Below, in pieces: positions 27,347-36,022 of a stretch of DNA of 64,000 bases. Made by a program: the position numbers and the translations under genes. The notes under the pieces are model-generated. The model saw nothing but the letters and a program-made list of their open reading frames with translations, was not told the DNA's origin and did not search any database. Origin of the DNA: Sulfuricurvum sp. (GTDB lineage Bacteria > Campylobacterota > Campylobacteria > Campylobacterales > Sulfurimonadaceae). The DNA lies in contig NZ_JAQTUH010000004.1 of assembly GCF_028710345.1 (NCBI RefSeq), forward strand, positions 33,183 to 97,182, in the 5' to 3' direction. Every line of letters starts with the position of its first letter. Positions within the stretch are counted from its first letter, which is position 1.

Positions 27347-27386
27347 TTGAACTGTATACTTCATAATATATAATTTCTTAAAGGAG
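27347..27386 (+). promoter_or_regulatory. Candidate promoter and ribosome site of the Hint gene
   Basis: TTGAAC (27347-27352), a 16-nt spacer and TATAAT (27369-27374) make a good sigma-70 match, but it would start the transcript almost on the ribosome site AAGGAG (27381-27386). TATACT at 27355-27360 is an alternative -10 giving a longer leader. Confidence 0.45.
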
Positions 27387-27391
27387 AAAAA

Positions 27392-28339
27392 ATGGCGATT
27401 TTAGCAACAGGCAGTGCAGGATATGCAGGTGGGACTGATACAGGAAGTGCTATAAATTGGATTTTTGGTGATAATAGTTATACCACTTATGATATGCGTG
27501 ATACTCCTGATGGATCAAACGGTGATGGTGTCTTAAATTTTGGAGATACCGTTTATCTGTATGATAATGGTAGTTATTCAGGTATGACTATGACTTTTAC
27601 CGGTACTGATAGTGTTACAGGAGATTTACTCTTTGATGCCGGCGGTAGCGGCATTTATACTTTTAGCTCCAGTTCTGCAAACCTTGCCCATTATGCAAGC
27701 GGTGCAATCGATTTCTACACCACCACCCCTGTCGCTTACTGCTTCCTCTCAGGCACCCAAATCACTACCCCGAACGGAACAACCAATGTCGAATCACTCT
27801 GTATCGGAGATGAAGTAATCACGACAGAAGGTATTGTCCAAAAAGTGAAATGGGTTGGAGTTCAAAACTGCCATAAATTTACCCTCCCTACCAATAAACT
27901 TCCGGTTATTGTCCGTAAAGAGGCATTGGGAGAAAATATCCCATCAGAAGACCTTTATCTCTCTAGCGATCATGCTTTATATGTTGATGGAGTACTTGCC
28001 CATGCAGGAGCATTAGTCAATGATATCTCTATCGTACGAATAAACAGAGATGAACTAGAGAGCAGTTTTACCTACTATCATGTTGAACTAGAAGATCACT
28101 CTTTAATCCTTGCAAACAATACCCCAGCAGAGACATTTGTCGATAATGCTAGCAGAGAACAGTTTCATAACTATGCAGAATATGTAACCCTTTATGGTTC
28201 AGATGAGAGTTTGAACCAAACAGGAGAACTATCACTTCCTCGTGCTATGTCTCAACGTCAACTTCCAAAAGCGATTAAAGAGCGTTTGGAGATAAGAGCG
28301 TTAGAGCTTTTTGCTTCTGAGGTTAGTGTGAGTGCTTAA
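27392..28339 (+). CDS. Hint-domain protein
   Basis: A 315-residue protein. Residues about 1-110 are Gly/Asp/Ser/Thr-rich and secreted-looking (DGSNGDGVLNFGDTVYLYD), with no signal peptide. From Cys near 117 a Hint domain begins: CFLSGTQITTPNGTTNVESL, then GDEVITTEG and VKWVG, with the later block SSDHALYVDGVLAHAGALVN and EDHSLILANNTPAETFVD. This matches the Hint_2 type attached to RTX-like exported proteins. Hint domains of hedgehog and intein type carry out self-cleavage using the first Cys; no intein-type terminal HN+C is seen, so full splicing is unlikely. It has a strong ribosome site. It closes the island; the metH 3'-end copy starts 8 bp after its stop. Confidence 0.85.
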   Translation: MAILATGSAGYAGGTDTGSAINWIFGDNSYTTYDMRDTPDGSNGDGVLNFGDTVYLYDNGSYSGMTMTFTGTDSVTGDLLFDAGGSGIYTFSSSSANLAHYASGAIDFYTTTPVAYCFLSGTQITTPNGTTNVESLCIGDEVITTEGIVQKVKWVGVQNCHKFTLPTNKLPVIVRKEALGENIPSEDLYLSSDHALYVDGVLAHAGALVNDISIVRINRDELESSFTYYHVELEDHSLILANNTPAETFVDNASREQFHNYAEYVTLYGSDESLNQTGELSLPRAMSQRQLPKAIKERLEIRALELFASEVSVSA

Positions 28340-28346
28340 GGCGCTC

Positions 28347-28412
28347 CAATCGGAACAACATATAATGGCTTTTATCGTCTATCATAAAGAGGCGATGTAT
28401 TACAGCGTATAG
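28347..28412 (+). pseudogene. Ghost copy of the metH 3' end
   Basis: Read in frame, these 21 codons and stop end AFIVYHKEAMYYSV-stop, matching the metH C-terminus ALVVHHKEASYYSI-stop (22571-22636) without gaps. Fifteen bases (ATCATAAAGAGGCGA) are identical; over all 66 bp about 70% match. It is in the same orientation as metH and has no coding context of its own. It marks the right border of the RTX/two-component/Hint island. Confidence 0.8.
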
Positions 28413-28495
28413 TTCGTCACTCGGGCTTGACCCGGGGATCTATCCCCCTTAAAAGCACAAAGCTGGATTCCCGCCTACGCGGGAATGACGGAAAA
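28413..28495. repeat. Dispersed intergenic repeat (GTCATTCCCGC type)
   Basis: It contains CGTCACTCGGGCTTGACCCG at the left and ATTCCCGC-CTAC-GCGGGAAT (28467-28486) at the right. The right part is the same family as 34500-34555 in opposite orientation. Such elements are common between genes in many bacteria. Confidence 0.65.
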
Positions 28496-28498
28496 AAA

Positions 28499-29671
28499 TT
28501 ATTTTTCTCCCCACACCTTCTCTATCCACTCACCCATCTTCGCTTCATAGCCACTGTTTTTAAACTCGACAAATTTGAGAGGTTTTGAGAGGTACTTTTG
28601 CTCTACCCAGCCTCCAAAATCGTGCGGATACAAATATCCTTTGTGCTGTTGGCGCAAATGTTCTGGAATATCGAGAATCACCCCGTTTTTCACGGCATTT
28701 TGCGCCGCATTGATTGCGTTATACGCCGTGTTTGATTTCGGAGATGCGCAGAGATAGATCACCGCTTGAGAAAGGATTATACGCGCTTCGGGATAGCCTA
28801 TTTGTTTGACGCTCATCATCGCCGAAGTGGTTAATGTCAACGCCTGAGGATTCGCATTGCCAACATCTTCACTGGAGAGGATCACGAGACGTCGGGCGAT
28901 AAATTCGGGCGGTTCGCCTCCCTCGATGAGGCGAGCAAGGTAATAAATCGCCGCATCAGGATCGGAACCTCGGATACTTTTAATCAGGGCAGATGCGAGG
29001 TCGTAATGAACTCCCGCTTCGGAGCTTCCCAAACTTTGTGCCGCAGGACGGAGTGATTTTAAGAGTGCTAGAGTTATCGGTTTGTTCAATGCGGTGGAGA
29101 CTTCGAGCAGTTTGAGCATGGCGCGTGCATCACCACCTGAACTGGCAATCAAATACTCTCGCGCATCCTCGTCCATTTCGATGGAAGTACGAACTAACAA
29201 ATCGGCTAACGATTCGGTGTTAATTCCACACAACTCAAACAATAGCGAGCGTGAACGCATCGCCGCAGTAAGGCTAAAATAGGGATTTTCCGTCGATGCA
29301 CCGATTACTAACACACTGTTTTTTTCCATAACTGGGAGTAACACCTCTTGCTGATTCTTTGCCAGACGATGCACCTCATCGATAAAAATCAGAGGCTTAG
29401 TGAGCGAATTTTCGTATTGAGTAAAAATTTTTCGTAAATCTTCGATTTTGAGTGACGTGGCATTAAACTCGTAAAAAGGAAGTTCCATAACAGAGGCAAT
29501 AATCCGAGCCAATGTCGTTTTACCGCAACCGGGAGGACCGTAAAAAAAAGAGTGTGTCAGATTACCGCTCTCGCACAATGAACGAAGCGGTGCATCGGGT
29601 GAGCACAACTGAGGCTGCCCGACTACCTCATCAAAGGTTTTAGGACGAAGTAAATAGGTAAAATCAGCCAT
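28499..29671 (-). CDS. rarA: Replication-associated recombination protein A (RarA/MgsA)
   Basis: An AAA+ ATPase of 390 residues acting at stalled replication forks, related to clamp loaders. It starts MADFTYLLRPKTFDEVVGQ, with Walker A YGPPGCGKTT (near 45), Walker B IFIDEVHR (near 97), sensor 1 region GASTENPYFS and arginine finger region MRSRSLLFEL. The C-terminal tetramerisation part ends with QQHKGYLYPHDFGGWV, a hallmark of RarA. Length is slightly short for the family. It stands apart from rluB downstream by a REP-like repeat. Confidence 0.94.
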   Translation of the reverse strand: MADFTYLLRPKTFDEVVGQPQLCSPDAPLRSLCESGNLTHSFFYGPPGCGKTTLARIIASVMELPFYEFNATSLKIEDLRKIFTQYENSLTKPLIFIDEVHRLAKNQQEVLLPVMEKNSVLVIGASTENPYFSLTAAMRSRSLLFELCGINTESLADLLVRTSIEMDEDAREYLIASSGGDARAMLKLLEVSTALNKPITLALLKSLRPAAQSLGSSEAGVHYDLASALIKSIRGSDPDAAIYYLARLIEGGEPPEFIARRLVILSSEDVGNANPQALTLTTSAMMSVKQIGYPEARIILSQAVIYLCASPKSNTAYNAINAAQNAVKNGVILDIPEHLRQQHKGYLYPHDFGGWVEQKYLSKPLKFVEFKNSGYEAKMGEWIEKVWGEK

Positions 29672-29690
29672 TATTACTCTTTATTTGAAC

Positions 29691-29756
29691 GCCAAAGGAA
29701 TACATCCCTTTGGCTACGCTAGCCACTAAGGCACTAAAGCTTCGCTCATTCGAGCG
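29691..29756. repeat. REP-like hairpin repeat, copy 2
   Basis: GCCAAAGG (29691-29698), loop AATACATC and CCTTTGGC (29707-29714) form a perfect stem. GGCTA-CGC-TAGCC (29712-29724) and CGCTC-ATTC-GAGCG (29743-29756) follow. The loop AATACATC recurs in the element at 61214-61241 with a different stem, and the block from 29713 on recurs at 9374. Confidence 0.65.
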
Positions 29757-29764
29757 AGATATTT

Positions 29765-30745
29765 TTACTTTTTAAATTTACTATCACTTTTCGGTTTATA
29801 CTTATTAGTTCCAAAAACTTCGTTTTGCGGTTTTGGTTTTTTATCTTTGACAAATTCCCGCTTGGTCGGTTTTTTTACCTCTTTTTTAACAGGTTTTGTC
29901 TCTTCTTTTTTCACCGATTTCTTTTCAGATTTACGTTCACTCGGAACCGCTTTTTTAATCTCTTTTTGTTTTTGTTTCGCCGCTTTTTCAGTGGCATCTA
30001 AAAACTCACGCAGATTAGTATATTCAGCACGCTCCAAAAAGCGCACTTTTCCCGTAGGGAGGTTGTTAAGCTCTATCCCCCCGAAGCTAAGACGTTTAAG
30101 ATCGACGATTTCAGCACCGAAATGGGCAAAAAATCGGCGTAACTCACGATTTTGCCCCTCACCGATAGCGACTTTGAGGATGGAATAATCCCCTTGATCT
30201 TTTTGGACTTGATAGGCATAAAAGGGGGCAAAACTCATCGGCCCTTCCTCAGCATATTCATGTGCCCCCGCACTCGCATCTTCGAGTTCTAGCCCCTCAC
30301 CCATCGCCACTTTCATCGCATCGGAAACGGGACCTTTTATCTTGATTTTATAGACACGCTCCATTTTCGAGGTCATGAGTGCCGTCGCCACACGTGATGC
30401 ATCAGTCATCAACAACAACCCCTCCGAAGCGTAATCGAGTCGCCCAATGGGGATAAAATGTTTGTAATTTTTAGAGAGAGTATCGTAAATCGTTCGACGG
30501 TTTTGCGGATCTTTTTTAGTAACTAACTCCCCGCGCGGTTTGTTATAAACGATCACGGTAAATTGATCCGTTGCGGTGATTTTATGACCGCTAATACTCA
30601 CATTTGCGTTGCGCTCATCCACTGATATGGCAGGATTTTTTTCAATCTCGCCATCAATACGAACATATCCGTCCAAAATCGCCTGATCGGCTTCACGCCG
30701 TGAGTAGGTAGAGTAGTGAGCTATAAATTTATTGAGTCGCATCAT
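29765..30745 (-). CDS. rluB: 23S rRNA pseudouridine synthase of the RluB/RsuA family
   Basis: Converts a specific uridine to pseudouridine in rRNA. It begins with an S4 RNA-binding domain (MRLNKFIAHYSTYSRREAD), followed by the catalytic domain with the Asp motif IPIGRLDYASEGLLL. After about residue 240 there is a Lys/Glu-rich, repeat-like tail (KKEETKPVKKEVKKPTKR) that is low complexity and probably disordered. The start is ATGATG overlapping the kpsF stop by 4 bp, so the two are cotranscribed. The exact uridine is not decidable from sequence; RluB-type is the best guess. Confidence 0.9.
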   Translation of the reverse strand: MMRLNKFIAHYSTYSRREADQAILDGYVRIDGEIEKNPAISVDERNANVSISGHKITATDQFTVIVYNKPRGELVTKKDPQNRRTIYDTLSKNYKHFIPIGRLDYASEGLLLMTDASRVATALMTSKMERVYKIKIKGPVSDAMKVAMGEGLELEDASAGAHEYAEEGPMSFAPFYAYQVQKDQGDYSILKVAIGEGQNRELRRFFAHFGAEIVDLKRLSFGGIELNNLPTGKVRFLERAEYTNLREFLDATEKAAKQKQKEIKKAVPSERKSEKKSVKKEETKPVKKEVKKPTKREFVKDKKPKPQNEVFGTNKYKPKSDSKFKK

Positions 30746-31710
30746 GAGATACCTTCTTCCACGAGTGTATGAAGATGCAATGCACCTTGGATAATGCCAT
30801 CACTATCGGTGACAACTAACAATTGTATTTTTTTAGACTCGATCAACACGAGTGCATCGCTTGCCAACATCGAAGCATCGTTGATAACCATAGGATTTTT
30901 TGTCGCATATTCATACGCGCTAGCATCAAGCGAAAAGGAATCACTCAGCAATGCACGCCGAATATCTCCATCACTGAGCAATCCTGAGAGCTTACCATGA
31001 ACATCGGTGAGCATCACCGTCCCCAAACGCCCTTCGCTCAGTACCAAAATCGCCTCTTTCAACGAGGTGTTTTCATCAACGATAGGTAAATTTTTGGCTT
31101 GCATCAAATCGGATACTTTGACAAACAGTTTTTTACCCAATGCACCGCCAGGGTGAAAGGAGGCAAAATCCTCTTTTTTAAATCCGCGTGCTTCCATCAA
31201 ACACACCGCCAACGCATCTCCCATCGCGAGGGTTAGCGTTGTAGAGCTAGTAGGGGCGATATTGAGCGGGCATGCTTCGACCGCAACGCTGATATTAATC
31301 ACCTCATCGCTGTAACGCCCCAATGTTGATGAGCCGTTTCGAGTCATCCCGATTAGAGGGATATCAAATCGCTTGATATGGGGCAAAATAGCACTCAGCT
31401 CAGGGCTCTCCCCGCTGTAGCTGATGGCGATAACCACATCCTCACGACCAATCATCCCCAAATCACCGTGAAGTGCTTCCGTCGGATGGAGAAAAAAGCT
31501 CGGCGTCCCCGTAGAGGCAAAGGTTGCCGCCATCTTAGCCCCGATTAGTCCTGATTTGCCGACACCCGTAATGATGAGTTTTCCACGACATGCGAGGATT
31601 AGTTCCACCGTACGCACTATCTCATCACCGATGGTTTTTGTTGCATCACGTAATGTTTGTGCTTCGATTTCAAGTGTCTTGCAGGCTATTGCGATATAAT
31701 CTTTATTCAT
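30742..31710 (-). CDS. kpsF: Arabinose-5-phosphate isomerase
   Basis: Interconverts ribulose-5-phosphate and arabinose-5-phosphate, the first step to KDO for lipopolysaccharide. The SIS domain (about 30-170) has GVGKSGLIGAKMAATFASTG and SYSGESPEL. Two CBS domains follow (MQAKNLPIVDEN; LSDGDIRRALL). The frame could start from TTG 31749, but ATG 31710 (MNKDYIAIACKTLEIEA) fits the family and gives 322 residues. No ribosome site precedes it, while TATAAT ends 6 nt before the ATG, so the message may be leaderless. kdsD is an equivalent name. It overlaps rluB downstream. Confidence 0.92.
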   Translation of the reverse strand: MNKDYIAIACKTLEIEAQTLRDATKTIGDEIVRTVELILACRGKLIITGVGKSGLIGAKMAATFASTGTPSFFLHPTEALHGDLGMIGREDVVIAISYSGESPELSAILPHIKRFDIPLIGMTRNGSSTLGRYSDEVINISVAVEACPLNIAPTSSTTLTLAMGDALAVCLMEARGFKKEDFASFHPGGALGKKLFVKVSDLMQAKNLPIVDENTSLKEAILVLSEGRLGTVMLTDVHGKLSGLLSDGDIRRALLSDSFSLDASAYEYATKNPMVINDASMLASDALVLIESKKIQLLVVTDSDGIIQGALHLHTLVEEGIS

Positions 31711-31716
31711 AAAAAT

Positions 31717-31722
31717 ATTATA
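31717..31722 (-). promoter_or_regulatory. -10 box of kpsF, positioned for a leaderless transcript
   Basis: TATAAT on the minus strand at 31722-31717 leaves 6 nt to the ATG at 31710, so the expected transcription start is at or next to the A of ATG. No Shine-Dalgarno is present. The -35 region is not recognisable. Confidence 0.5.
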
Positions 31723-31753
31723 GCTAAAATAGGCTTTAAACAGGTGCAAAACG

Positions 31754-33145
31754 ATGCAAAACCTCTACAGCGAAGTGACCTCTTTAGATAAACGGACAGT
31801 TGAGCAGTTTGGGCTTAGTGAAGAAGTTATGATGGAACATGCCGCACTGAGCTGTGCGCACACCATCCGCGAAAAGTTCCCCCCTAACTCATCCGTTTTG
31901 ATCGTTTGCGGAAACGGTAACAACGGTGCAGACGGATTAGCGCTTGCACGTCTGTTGGATGGGATGTATGATGTTATCCTCCATCTCCCCTTTGGCGCGA
32001 CATCACCTCTCGCATCACTTCAGCTCAAACGGTTAGAATCACTGAAGATAAAAAGTGAGCCTCTTCCCAAACATGTCGATGTAATCGTCGATGCCCTCTA
32101 TGGAAGCGGTCTCTCTCGTCCACTTGAACCAAACGCGCGCACCCTCCTCGAAACACTCAATGCAATGGAAGGGTTTAAAATAGCGTGCGATCTCCCCAGC
32201 GGATTACACGCCGATGGAACCTGTGAAAACGAAACCTTTAAGGCGAACCTCACCATCACGATGGGCGCTCTTAAACGCTCCTTGTTCAGCGATGCGGCAA
32301 AAGAGGTGGTGGGAGAGATTATCGTTGCCGATTTAGGGGTACACCATACCCATTATGAAATCCCATCGTACTGGCATTTGATGGAAGAGTCTGATCTTCG
32401 CCTCCCCCATAGAACCAAAAATTCCAACCACAAAGGCTCTTTCGGTCACCTCGCGATTATTTGCGGCGAACATGTAGGGGCATCGGTTTTAGCCGCCTCA
32501 GCGGCGCTCCGTTTTGGATCGGGGTTGGTAAGCATCATTAGCAACGAAAACCTCACAATCCCCTATGAGCTGATGCAATGCCACTCTCTGCGCCCTACCA
32601 CTAACGCCGTTGCACTGGGGATGGGGTTGGGGAGTGAATTTGACGATGATGAACTTCGACGATTATGTGATCATACCCATCCTATGGTGTTGGATGCCGA
32701 TATTTTCATCCATCCCCTCTTTGTAACACTTCTAAAGCGTCCCAATCTCGTCCTCACCCCCCATCCCAAAGAGTTTGTTCAAATCTTAAAAATCTGCAAC
32801 CTTGCCGATATCGATACCCAAACTCTCCAAGAAAATCGTTTTTTCTATGTTGAAACTTTTTGTACCGCCTATCCGCACGTCGTATTGCTCCTCAAAGGCT
32901 CCAACGTCATCATCGGTCGTCACCGCGATTTTTTCATCAACCCGCACGGTACGGTGACCCTCGCAAAAGCAGGCAGTGGCGATGTATTATCAGGACTTAT
33001 CGGTTCACTCTTAGCCCAAGGGTACGATCCGCTCAAATCTACCCTCCAAGGTTCTCTAGCTCACGCACTCGCATCCCAAAAATTTGAGAAAAACAACTAT
33101 TCTCTCACCCCATTTGATCTTATCGAAAGAATTACTACTCTATGA
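31754..33145 (+). CDS. nnr: Bifunctional NAD(P)H-hydrate epimerase/dehydratase
   Basis: Repairs hydrated NAD(P)H. The 463 residues comprise an N-terminal YjeF epimerase domain (about 1-210; VCGNGNNGADGLALARLL, DALYGSGLSRPL) and a C-terminal ADP/ATP-dependent dehydratase domain (about 220-463; NHKGSFGHLAIICG, LTPHPKEF, LLKGSNVIIG, AGSGDVLSGLIGSLLAQG). It starts 43 bp from the divergent kpsF. Its stop overlaps purN by ATGA, and purN is followed closely by thiG, so the three may form one operon. Confidence 0.94.
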   Translation: MQNLYSEVTSLDKRTVEQFGLSEEVMMEHAALSCAHTIREKFPPNSSVLIVCGNGNNGADGLALARLLDGMYDVILHLPFGATSPLASLQLKRLESLKIKSEPLPKHVDVIVDALYGSGLSRPLEPNARTLLETLNAMEGFKIACDLPSGLHADGTCENETFKANLTITMGALKRSLFSDAAKEVVGEIIVADLGVHHTHYEIPSYWHLMEESDLRLPHRTKNSNHKGSFGHLAIICGEHVGASVLAASAALRFGSGLVSIISNENLTIPYELMQCHSLRPTTNAVALGMGLGSEFDDDELRRLCDHTHPMVLDADIFIHPLFVTLLKRPNLVLTPHPKEFVQILKICNLADIDTQTLQENRFFYVETFCTAYPHVVLLLKGSNVIIGRHRDFFINPHGTVTLAKAGSGDVLSGLIGSLLAQGYDPLKSTLQGSLAHALASQKFEKNNYSLTPFDLIERITTL

Positions 33146-33696
33146 AAAAAATCGTCGCCCTTTTTAGCGGCGAGGGGACAAACCTCGCCAACTTAATCGA
33201 AAAAATCCATCTCAAACATGGTGCGATTGTCGGTGCTATTACCAATAATCCCGATGCAGGAGGGATAGCTAAAGCCCGTTCTGCCCATATCCCCGTAGAG
33301 ATTTTAGACCATCGTGATTACGAGAGTCGAGAAGCCTACGATGTCGCTTTAGTAGAACTGATCGGTGAATACAACCCCGATTTAGTCGTATTATGCGGTT
33401 TTATGCGGATTTTAACCCCTATCTTTACCACTCAAACCAAAGCCATCAACCTCCACCCCTCACTGCTCCCCGCGTTTAAAGGTGCTCGCGCGATTGAGCG
33501 GAGTTTCGAGAGTGAAGAAAAAATATGTGGTGTCACCGTCCATTGGGTCAGCGATGAACTCGATGGAGGGGATATAATCTTACAAAAAAGTTTTACTAAA
33601 AACCCCTCTGATACTTTAGAAGAATTTTCGGCTAAAATTCGCGAAATTGAGTATGAGATTCTCCCGCTCAGCGTAATAAAAATTTTAAATGACTAA
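33142..33696 (+). CDS. purN: Phosphoribosylglycinamide formyltransferase (PurN)
   Basis: Transfers formyl from 10-formyltetrahydrofolate to glycinamide ribonucleotide in purine synthesis. The 184 residues start [20 protein letters not shown]. The catalytic Asn/His are in [14 protein letters not shown] and the Asp in [14 protein letters not shown]. The [10 protein letters not shown] phrase is typical. The ATGA overlap with nnr couples translation. Its last codons run into the leader of thiG, whose ribosome site is 5 nt past the purN stop. Confidence 0.95.
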   Translation: MKKIVALFSGEGTNLANLIEKIHLKHGAIVGAITNNPDAGGIAKARSAHIPVEILDHRDYESREAYDVALVELIGEYNPDLVVLCGFMRILTPIFTTQTKAINLHPSLLPAFKGARAIERSFESEEKICGVTVHWVSDELDGGDIILQKSFTKNPSDTLEEFSAKIREIEYEILPLSVIKILND

Positions 33697-33715
33697 CCCA
33701 AAAGGAGAAACACCT

Positions 33716-34492
33716 ATGCACACATTACAAATCGGAAAATATACATTAGGCAGCCGTCTCATCGTCGGAAGCGGTAAATACGACTCATTCGAAACAACCA
33801 AAGCATCTACCCTTGCGAGCGGTTCAGAACTCATCACAGTAGCCGTGCGCCGTCTTAACATTACCAACCCCAACGAACCAAATCTTCGTGATACCTTTGC
33901 GGGGACGAATGTTAAGTTTTTACCTAACTCCGCCGGATGCACCACCGCCGAAGAGGCAATCACCCTCTTTCGCCTCACCCGCGAAGCTACTGGGATTGAT
34001 CTCATCAAGCTCGAAGTGATCGGTGACACCCAAAAAACCCTCTATCCTGATGTACTAGAGACAATCAAAGCGTGTGAAGTGTTAGCGCGTGATGGCTTTA
34101 CCATTATGGCATATACCAGCGATGATCCAATCATGGCACGCCGTCTCGAAGATGCGGGAGCCCACGCCATCATGCCTCTCGCCGCCCCTATCGGAAGTGG
34201 CTTAGGAGTTCAAAACAAATATAACATCGTGTTTGTACGCGAAGCGGTCAAAGTCCCTATTATCGTCGATGCGGGGATTGGGTGTGCCAGTGATGCGGCG
34301 TTAGCGATGGAGTTGGGAGCGGATGGCGTTTTGACAAACACCGCGATTGCGCAAGCACAAAATCCGATGATGATGGCAGAAGCGATGAAAAACGCGGTTA
34401 TTGCAGGACGTTTGAGTTATTTAGCAGGACGGATTCCAAAACGTCCGTATGCGACGGCAAGTTCACCTGTTGATGGGATGATACAGTTTTAA
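33716..34492 (+). CDS. thiG: Thiazole synthase
   Basis: Forms the thiazole phosphate moiety of thiamine from deoxyxylulose phosphate, dehydroglycine and ThiS thiocarboxylate. A (beta/alpha)8 barrel of 258 residues. The Schiff-base Lys is in [10 protein letters not shown], phosphate binding in IGSGLGVQN and [11 protein letters not shown]. The frame opens at 33689, but ATG 33716 has AAAGGAG (33701-33707) 8 nt upstream and gives the usual N-terminus [20 protein letters not shown]. Other thiamine genes are not adjacent. Confidence 0.95.
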   Translation: MHTLQIGKYTLGSRLIVGSGKYDSFETTKASTLASGSELITVAVRRLNITNPNEPNLRDTFAGTNVKFLPNSAGCTTAEEAITLFRLTREATGIDLIKLEVIGDTQKTLYPDVLETIKACEVLARDGFTIMAYTSDDPIMARRLEDAGAHAIMPLAAPIGSGLGVQNKYNIVFVREAVKVPIIVDAGIGCASDAALAMELGADGVLTNTAIAQAQNPMMMAEAMKNAVIAGRLSYLAGRIPKRPYATASSPVDGMIQF

Positions 34493-34499
34493 CCACTTT

Positions 34500-34555
34500 T
34501 CCGTCATTCCCGCGAAGGCGGGCATTGTGCCCCCTGCGGGTAAATCCAGTTTCTA
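34500..34555. repeat. Dispersed intergenic repeat (GTCATTCCCGC type)
   Basis: CCGTCATTCCCGCGAAGGCG opens the element, with hairpin CCCGC-GAAG-GCGGG at 34509-34522, and it closes with AAATCCAGTTTC. It is the reverse-orientation relative of 28465-28491 and lies between the convergent thiG and permease genes. Confidence 0.65.
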
Positions 34556-34560
34556 TACTT

Positions 34561-35949
34561 TTATTTCAAAACCTCTCCATCCAAATCCCCTTTTTCACGT
34601 TTTGCACTGTAAAACGCATAAATCAACATCCCGATAATCGACCATCCGATAAATCGTACCCATGTCTCAAACGGTAATCCCGCCATCATAAAAATAATCA
34701 AAATAAAGTTAAGCGGCATTAAAATCTTAAATGCAGGGACTTTGAATGATGGCTGTATGATATTCTCCCGTCGTAACACGATAATCGCTACGGCAACCAT
34801 CAAATAAGCGAACAACGTCCCGATATTAACCAATTCAGCAAGCGTTTTCAGAGGAATTAACCCCGCCATAATACTCAACATCACTCCGCCGATAAGGGTT
34901 GCTTTGTAAGGGGTATTGAATTTTGGATGAATTTCACTCAAACCTTTTGGAAGCAGTCCGTCGCGTGCGAGGGCAAAAAAGACGCGAGTGAACCCAAGCC
35001 CCATAACAATCATAACGGTCGTGATCGTGATAACCGCACCGAGCGCAATAACATTCGCAGCAAACGGCTCATTTACCTTATACAGAGCAAAAGCAAGTGC
35101 ATCCGGAACATTCAACTCTTGATAGGGGACTATCGCCGTCAATGTAAAACTCACTAAAATAAAGAAAACCACAGAGAGAGCTAACGAGAGGATAAGCCCA
35201 AGAGGGATATTACGTTCCGGATTTTTCGTCTCTTCGGCTACCGTACTGATCGCATCAAATCCAAGATACGCAAAAATAATCAACGATGCACCATGCCAAA
35301 CCCCTTCCCATCCAAACGGTAAAAAATTGGAAAGATTGTGAAAATCAACATGGGGCAATCCCACGACAACAAAAGTGACCAAAACTGCCAATTTAATCAA
35401 TACAATCGCCGTATTCACTTTAGCACTCTCTTTAATCCCAATAGCAAGGAGGACAAAAATTGCCAAGATAATCCCAAACGCACTGATATCGATGTACGTT
35501 CCTGCACTTGGGTTATACGCTCCGCTAAGAGCTTGCGGAATATGAATATTCATACTATTTTCTAAAAAACGCCGTAAATACCCCGACCATCCCGTCGCAA
35601 CAGCCGCAGTAGCAACTCCGTATTCAAGAAGTAAATTCCACCCTACAAACCATGCAAATATTTCTCCAAGCGATGCAAAAGTAAAGCTGTATGCACTCCC
35701 CGCAACTGGATATGCGGAACTAAGCTCCGCATAGATCAATGCGGTAATACCAATCATCACCGCTCCCAGCAAAAACGATAATACAATCGCAGGACCTGCC
35801 ATCGTTGCCGCCGCTTGACCCGTAATGACAAAAATCCCCGCCCCTATCACCGCACCGACTCCGATAAAGGTGACATCCATCAGCCCTAAACTGCGATTGA
35901 ACTCTCCACGAGTACCGGACATATCTTTTTTACGAAAAATATCTTTCAT
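34561..35949 (-). CDS. APC-family amino acid permease
   Basis: A 462-residue secondary transporter with about twelve membrane helices. The family signature lies in the first helix (GVGAVIGAGIFVITGQAAA) with IYAELSSAYPVAGSAYSF next. Loop motifs include FDAISTVAEETKNPERNIP and FALARDGLLPKGLSEIHPKF. It resembles the cationic amino acid transporter/YfnA branch, so a basic or neutral amino acid is a reasonable substrate guess, not proven. It is monocistronic, convergent with thiG, and faces away from the tRNA cluster. Confidence 0.9.
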   Translation of the reverse strand: MKDIFRKKDMSGTRGEFNRSLGLMDVTFIGVGAVIGAGIFVITGQAAATMAGPAIVLSFLLGAVMIGITALIYAELSSAYPVAGSAYSFTFASLGEIFAWFVGWNLLLEYGVATAAVATGWSGYLRRFLENSMNIHIPQALSGAYNPSAGTYIDISAFGIILAIFVLLAIGIKESAKVNTAIVLIKLAVLVTFVVVGLPHVDFHNLSNFLPFGWEGVWHGASLIIFAYLGFDAISTVAEETKNPERNIPLGLILSLALSVVFFILVSFTLTAIVPYQELNVPDALAFALYKVNEPFAANVIALGAVITITTVMIVMGLGFTRVFFALARDGLLPKGLSEIHPKFNTPYKATLIGGVMLSIMAGLIPLKTLAELVNIGTLFAYLMVAVAIIVLRRENIIQPSFKVPAFKILMPLNFILIIFMMAGLPFETWVRFIGWSIIGMLIYAFYSAKREKGDLDGEVLK

Positions 35950-36022
35950 CCCATTTCCCTATGCCAAAATAAGCTTCGATTATACATTATTTTAACTTTC
36001 GTAACTAACTATCTTATACTCC

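Noticed and set aside
27392-28339. Intein inside a host protein
   Set aside because: There is no host protein sequence after the Hint domain and no terminal HN followed by Cys/Ser/Thr; it is a stand-alone Hint_2-type protein.
22637-28346. Integrase, transposase or tRNA target for the island beside metH
   Set aside because: None of the island genes looks like a recombinase and the tRNA cluster is 8 kb away; only the metH 3'-end repeat marks the borders.
31711-31749. N-terminal extension of kpsF from TTG
   Set aside because: The extension has no ribosome site and would begin upstream of the TATAAT that fits ATG 31710; family members start near MNKDY.
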